This document shows positions 58,925 to 64,000 of a stretch of DNA of 64,000 nt, in pieces. Under the pieces are notes generated by a model. It searched no databases and was not told where the DNA came from. It worked only from the letters and a program-made list of their open reading frames with translations. This DNA is from Staphylotrichum longicolle. Its lineage: Eukaryota; Ascomycota; Sordariomycetes; Sordariales; Chaetomiaceae. Made by a program: the position numbers and the translations under genes. Numbering within the stretch: position 1 is the stretch's first letter; each line of letters begins with the position of its first letter. The stretch covers positions 2,046,001-2,110,000 of the forward strand of contig JAHCVI010000002.1 of assembly GCA_019096155.1 (NCBI GenBank), given 5' to 3'.

Positions 58925-60268
58925 ATGGCGGATGATGTGACGAGTAGCCCGCTTTCGTCGCCTCCAGAGAGCGTCGTCAACGTGATGATCAACAGCCCGG
59001 TCAAAGCCAGGGCCAGACTCCCTTCCTCAAGTCCTCCGCAGAAACCAACAGTTGAGGCAGCTGAGGGACTCGCAGATCCACCGATCACCATCAGCAGTAC
59101 CGGACATGAAAAGGCAACAGGACCACCTTCTCCTCATGAATCGGACGACGGCGTTCAGTCCAGCACCCAGAAACGCAAAGCCAGCATATCCCGCAGGTCG
59201 GTTTCGTCCAAAAAGCCGCGGCATGTTTCATCTGCGCCCAAGAAGTCTGCCAAGGACAAGAAGTGGGAGGCTCCGTTTGTTTACACAGACTCGCGATCCC
59301 CACTCGCCCACGCCGACCTCAGAGTATGCGACGCTGTCTCCGTGTTTGATACAGGTTTTCTGATGCCCCTTTCATAGGCCATTCTTCTGCACCCTGACGC
59401 CTGGGATGTCCTCACTGCTGAGGAGAAGCAAGAAGTGCTGGCAAAGTTCCCAGACGAGACACATGTTTCGGATGCAGGCACCCCGAATGCCCGTCCCAAC
59501 CCAATGTCCCTCCGCAACGACGACAATTTCAGACATGATTGTGCCCGCTACTGCGAAAACATTGAGCTTGGCCGCCACGATGAGGAGTGGCTAAGCCAGG
59601 CCTGGATTGCCCACGAGAAGCACAAACGGGGCGATTTTGACGGCTTCCTGCGGGACCAGTTCCGGGAGGAATGGGATACGGAGCTTCCTGAAGAGAGGAA
59701 AACTGGTGACCCTGAGCCACCCGAATCGAAGGATGGCGTGCCAGAACCGACCGAGTTGTCCCATCTCGGAGCCCAGGCGGCTCCAGCGCCGCAACACAAC
59801 CCCATGCGGTCGTCCCCATCATCTCAGCGCACCACTGAGGGCCCACATGAGGAATCGGAAGGCAACAAGGAAATCGACCATCAAAAGCACGATGCGGACA
59901 CGAGACAGGATCTCGCTGCAATGGGCGACTCGGAATCACCTCAACCAACAGGTGCATCGAGCACCAGCCCGACCAAACCGTCTGATACCTCATCTGAGCA
60001 AAAAGAAGGAATGTCAACTGTCGTCGCTCGGTCTGACTAGAACTCAGACGAGTCGCCTGCTAAGGACAGATCAGAGAGACCGTGGACAGTGGGCAAAAAA
60101 TCGGTGAAGGGACGGGGCCCGGAAGTGGGCAAATATTTTCTCCGGCGTCGACCAAAGTCGGAGAAGGAGAAGTCCGACATTATATCAGTGTCTGGTCCCG
60201 TCTCACGAGCCAAGGGGAAGATATCCGTTGAACTGAAGCCATGTCCTCGGCCGAGGCGGAGTCTGTGA
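58925..60268 (+). CDS. Asx-homology (ASXH/DEUBAD-type) domain protein
   Basis: Exon 1 (58925-59323) encodes a disordered, Ser/Lys-rich region with a nuclear-localisation-like KRKASISRRSVSSKKPR. Exon 2 starts at 59378 with ILLHPDAWDVLTAEEKQEVL, a helical domain continuing FRHDCARYCENIELGRHDEE and LSQAWIAHEKHKRGDF. This resembles the fungal Asx homology domain, which in animals (ASXL) activates the BAP1 deubiquitinase. Exon 2 read straight through ends at TAG 60038, giving 353 aa. Splicing a phase-1 intron at 59952-60047 (GTGCAT..CTGACTAGAACTCAG) removes that TAG. It then continues in frame DESPAKDRSERPWTVGKKSV, GPEVGKYFLRRRPKSEKEKS to a stop at 60266. The downstream block is well-formed basic coding sequence, so I favour three exons. 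A role in chromatin or ubiquitin signalling is inferred from the domain only. Confidence 0.7.
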
Positions 60269-60839
60269 AGGGACGAGCGGTTCATTCTCGTTGGACCAGG
60301 ATCCTGCGGAGTGCTGTTGCATCTGTTTTACTTTGGAGCTCTGCCGCTGGTACATCAGTGATAAGACGTTCGAAGGCATCAAGGGAGCGGTAATTACATT
60401 TACTCGGAAGAGGACTGGGAGCCAGCGTGGAAAATGAAAAAGGCATGGTTGTTGGGGGGATATGATTGTATGAGATACCCTTTGCTGAGCGTGGTGAAGC
60501 ACTCGGCTTTCATTAATTGAGAACTAAATGATCTGCAACTAAGAACATTGACGTTATGGGTGCAAATGATTTGATGCTTAAACTCCTGCCGGGAGGTTGT
60601 TAACTGAATGTGCTGCAGCGTGTGGAGTGGGGAGTTGAGGTTGAGTTGTTTGGCTGCATAAATTCCCGGATTTGGGCATCTGCTGTGATTTCATTCAACA
60701 CAATGAATCACTCTTCCGTAACCCTCAAAGAGAAAAAACAAGTTCGCACTCTCTGGCCATCCCATACGTGACTCGATCATTGGATTTTGCCATCTGAGTG
60801 ATTATCGACTTTCAAAAATTACCTGAACAAAAACAAATC
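60269..60839. other. intergenic region, promoter of elp5
   Basis: No feature recognised. Confidence 0.6.
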
Positions 60840-62058
60840 ATGGCGCCCTCTGCCCAGGCACACAAGCGGGCTCACAGCCTGCTCTTGTTTGAGAAGCTGC
60901 TCAACCTCCGAGATACTGCCAGCCCCCTCACCCTCATCCTCGACACCTTGGAGCAAAGTGCCGAACCTCTAACACATGAATTTATGAGGAGGGCCAAGGT
61001 AAGTAAAATCCAGTCTACCCGCCAGCGAGCTCAAAACCGGCCATGCACTGACACAACTTCAAGATCGAACGGGCAAAAATCGTCTTCGTCTCCTTCGCCA
61101 CAATAAAGAAGCCAACCACCGCCGACATCTTCATCAAAGCCCGCGGCAAATCACTCCAAGCCCTCGCGGCAGAGATAGCCTCACACGTCGCTCCTTCCCG
61201 ACCCAACACCACCTCCACCACCAAGGACACCAACCCCCCAACAGTCCAAAGTCCGTCCCCCATTCCCACCTCTCCCCCTCCCCATCAATCCCCCAAGACT
61301 AACTAACACCCGAACCCACCCGTCCAGAATCCCTCATCCTCCTCGACGCCCTCAACCCGGCCGCCTCCCTCTCCCCGGCCCTCCTCCCGGCCTTCTTCAA
61401 CGCCATCATCACCCCGGCCGCGTCCTGCGTCGCCGTCTACCACACCGACGTGCCCGCCCTGCACCCCGGCGTCGCGGACCCGACGTCCTTGTCCTCGTCC
61501 CCCTACGCCCCGCACCCGCTCACCCTGCTGTCCCACCTCGCGACGACCGTCTTCCGCGTGTCGAGCCTGCACCACGCCGTCGCGGCGCGCCGGGCGCGGG
61601 AGCGGAGCCTGGCGGAGCCGGAGTGGGGGCTGGGAGAGGGCAGGGAGGGGGTGCTCGTTGGGCTGCGGGACGGGGTGGAGGAGAGTTCGGAAGGCGGAGA
61701 GGGGCAGAGGGGCGTGGTTGTGGAGATGGAGATGCGGCGGCGGAGTGGGCGGGCGGTGGCGGAGAGGTTCGTGATTGTGCAGAAGGCCGGGGCCGGGGCC
61801 GGTGGCGGGGTGGTAGTGATGGTGATGGGGGATCATCCTGCGTTTAGGAAGGCGAAGGTGGAGGATGACGGTCGGGAGGGAGAGGAGATGGAGACATCGT
61901 TTAACCTGGGGTTGACAGAGAAGCAGAGGAGGGACAGGGAGGGGGTGGTGCTGCCGTATTTTGACGCGCAGGTTGAGGTTGGGGGTGGGGAGGGAGGGAG
62001 GATTTTGTATGACATGGGCAGGGAGGACGATTTCGATGAGGAGGAGGATGAGATCTAG
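60840..62058 (+). CDS. elp5: Elongator complex subunit Elp5 (Iki1)
   Basis: Elp4-Elp5-Elp6 form the RecA-like accessory ring of Elongator, needed for wobble-uridine tRNA modification. Three exons (60840-60998, 61064-61250, 61328-62058) give about 358 aa. The product begins MAPSAQAHKRAHSLLLFEKLL, has RecA-like strands (IERAKIVFVSFATIKKP, SLILLDALNPAASLSPALLP), and ends with the Elp5 C-terminal signature FNLGLTEKQRRDREGVVLPY, GRILYDMGREDDFDEEEDEI. The middle is Gly-rich with GC-biased codons. No Walker motif is visible, as expected for this subunit. Confidence 0.9.
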
Positions 62059-62443
62059 TGGTGTTCGGGACGAGTGTCTGATAACTATCTGGGACATGAG
62101 AACTGTGGACTACTGAGCGGCTTTGGCTGTAGTTCCTTGACATGTCATTTCTTCGGAATAGGTCTCCAGGATGGGTGCCATGTCTACTTTCTCAGGACCT
62201 CGAAGGCCACTTTCATGCCTGTTGACTTTCGAATGCAAAACGGCCTTCAGGCCTGATCGACGTGCTGTGACCCCCACAAAATACAGGGCCTCGGGGCCAC
62301 CAACCACACCCCTGCAGGCGCCTTGTCTCAGCCGCACCTCGCCTGTAAATTCCTTGCAGACGTCATTCGTGGATCCTTCAACCTTGCAGCTCCAGTCCCC
62401 GTTCTTCCACTTCCACTCCACGCATCCAACAGGCGCAATAATC
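62059..62443. other. intergenic region, promoter of snrnp27
   Basis: No feature recognised. Confidence 0.6.
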
Positions 62444-63418
62444 ATGGCCGACCGACGAGACGGATATTCCCGCCGTGGAGGTGATAGGTCCTACCACGAC
62501 AGAAAAGACAGGCGGCGCGATTGGGACGGGCCGAGAGACCGCGCAGACCGCGACGACAACGCCAGCAGACGACACAACGGCGGACGAGACTATGGTAGGG
62601 ACAGAGATCGTGAACGAGACCATCGACGGTACCGCTCGCGCTCAAGGGACAGGGGAGACCGCCGGCGCTCGCGCTCACCTGGCCGCGATCGAGGCCACGA
62701 TCGACGAGATGGAGACAGGGACGGGCAGAGAGACGGAGGCCACCGGCGGCGGGAGGAGGACCGGGCCGAGCCACAGCGGAATCGCGGGGACAGGAGCGTG
62801 AGAGGGGAGCGGGAGCGGTCTGAGCGTGGTATGTCCCATCTATAGTCCTTTCCCACTGGCGTAGTTGCTAACGGTTGTGACCTCCCAGACAAGCCCGGCC
62901 GCGACAGGCCCCACGACAGAGACGGTTTCGGTGCCACAGAATCACCCCGCCGCTCAGCCAGCCCCAAGCGGAGCATTGACCGAGACGGCGTCGAACACTC
63001 ACCACTACCCACCCGCTCAAAGCCCAGCAGCACAAGCACCCAGACACCCGCCGCCCCTGTATCATTCAAAGTCAAGAACCGCGACGGCAGCCACGGCCCC
63101 GAAGCGCGCAACCAGGCCACATCAGCTCGCGAGGACGACCATGATCAGCACTATCATGACGAGGGGGACCGACACCAGCCGAGGGGTCGGTTCGACGCGG
63201 AGCCCATGGACGAGGACGACGACGAGGAGCTCGAGGTCGAGGACGAGGGCTTGGACGACATGGCGGCGATGATGGGCTTCGGCGGGTTTGGCACGACAAA
63301 GGGAAAGAAGGTGATCGGAAACAATGTCGGGGCGGCAAGGAAGGAGAAGAAGACAGAGTACCGGCAGTACATGAACCGCGTTGGGGGGTTCAACAGGCCG
63401 CTTAGTCCAGGTCGGTAG
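62444..63418 (+). CDS. snrnp27: U4/U6.U5 tri-snRNP 27 kDa protein (SNRNP27)
   Basis: Tri-snRNP component that helps hold U6 near the 5' splice site before activation. Two exons (62444-62828, 62889-63418) give about 304 aa. The N-terminal half is an RD/RS region (RYRSRSRDRGDRRRSRSPGR). The acidic block DEDDDEELEVEDEGLDDMAA follows. The invariant C-terminal domain is GFGGFGTTKGKKVIGNNVGA, then EYRQYMNRVGGFNRPLSPGR, nearly identical across eukaryotes. Longer than the human protein (155 aa) because the RS region is extended. Confidence 0.95.
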
Positions 63419-63796
63419 GCGGACGGTGTTTGGAGGAACTGAATTGATACCCTGGTTATGTGATGCAACAGCAGCCTATGGAAGCCTTAAAGGTGTTGCT
63501 GGTTTTGTGAGTGAGATTTTGTGCACCTTCTCGGTCCTGCTCATCACCAACTTGAGTCTCTCTCTTTGCGTTGGAATTGATAAGGGTTAGGGTATTGATA
63601 CATCCTGCGATTTGGATGAAATGCACTTTCATGAGCACCTTGACGGCTCGCATCATTTTCATCATCTCGGGGCGGCAAAATCCTCCACCTTTGATTCGGC
63701 TGCAACCCGATTGAATCCCTATACCAACACATCCCGGTCACCCAACTTTCTTGTCTGATCTCATACTTGACACTCCATTCATCCAATCTTGACAAG
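63419..63796. other. intergenic region
   Basis: 3' flank of snrnp27 and leader of the partial gene. Nothing else seen. Confidence 0.55.
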
Positions 63797-64000
63797 ATGG
63801 GCGATAAGTCGAAGAAAAAGGCCAAGGAGCCCAAGGACGAAGCTGCCCTCGCAACAACTGTCAAGGACAAGAAGAAGTCCAAAAAGACCAAGGTCGACCA
63901 GTCAACCCCGCCAGAGACGGACTCTTCTGCAGCCTCCGAGGTTGAGGAGCAACCCGCAGACGCCAAGAAGTCTAAGAAGGAGAAGAAGAAGAAGGATGGC
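63797..64000 (+). CDS. lysine-rich protein, 5' part only
   Basis: Starts MGDKSKKKAKEPKDEAALAT and continues with Lys-rich basic patches alternating with acidic/Ser stretches (ETDSSAASEVEEQPADAKKS) to the window edge, still open. Nucleolar RNA-binding proteins often begin this way, but no domain is reached, so no function is assigned. Confidence 0.6.
   Translation, partial: MGDKSKKKAKEPKDEAALATTVKDKKKSKKTKVDQSTPPETDSSAASEVEEQPADAKKSKKEKKKKDG

Overview
The window is nuclear DNA of a filamentous ascomycete. GC-rich coding sequence, short GT-AG introns and the encoded proteins point to Pezizomycotina, most likely a Sordariomycete (Sordariales-like). Family-level placement is an impression only, because no database was searched. 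I see no operons, CRISPR arrays, rRNA or tRNA genes and no intact mobile element.

Layout, left to right: ser33-type phosphoglycerate dehydrogenase (-), NAP1 histone chaperone (-), P5B ATPase Ypk9/ATP13A2 (+), a tiny three-exon complex I subunit (-), BUR1/CDK9 kinase (+), an unknown two-segment membrane protein (-), RNase P/MRP subunit Pop8 (+), protein phosphatase 5 (-), an unknown single-pass membrane protein (-), a SepA/Bni1 formin (+), a DUF2264 protein (+), phosphoserine aminotransferase SER1 (-), a degenerate short-chain dehydrogenase (+), TRAPPII subunit Trs120 (+), bifunctional PABA synthase (+), Vps55 (-), proteasome alpha-6 (+), a LOG-family protein (-), a CLPTM1-family membrane protein (+), an unknown CxxC-motif protein (+), v-SNARE Sec22 (-), an Asx-homology-domain protein (+), Elongator subunit Elp5 (+), the tri-snRNP 27 kDa protein (+), and the 5' end of a lysine-rich protein running off the right edge. 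I worked out exon joins by hand. In each, splice-site phase and protein continuity agree unless stated.

Most genes are single-copy housekeeping genes and do not form a cluster. Two enzymes of the phosphorylated serine pathway (steps 1 and 2) lie about 30 kb apart, and each has a Gcn4/CPC1-type TGA(C/G)TCA site 110-165 bp upstream of its start. Secretory and endosomal traffic (Trs120, Sec22, Vps55) and RNA or transcription machinery (BUR1, Pop8, snRNP27, Elp5) are also represented.

The main anomalies are as follows. Four genes look frameshifted by one missing base, all in the same direction and mostly in homopolymers, which suggests base-calling undercalls. One conserved-looking SDR has lost its cofactor glycines and catalytic lysine. 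One complex I gene is built only of very short exons. The Asx-domain gene carries an in-frame TAG that is removed if a further intron is spliced. A very regular G-quadruplex motif lies just past trs120.
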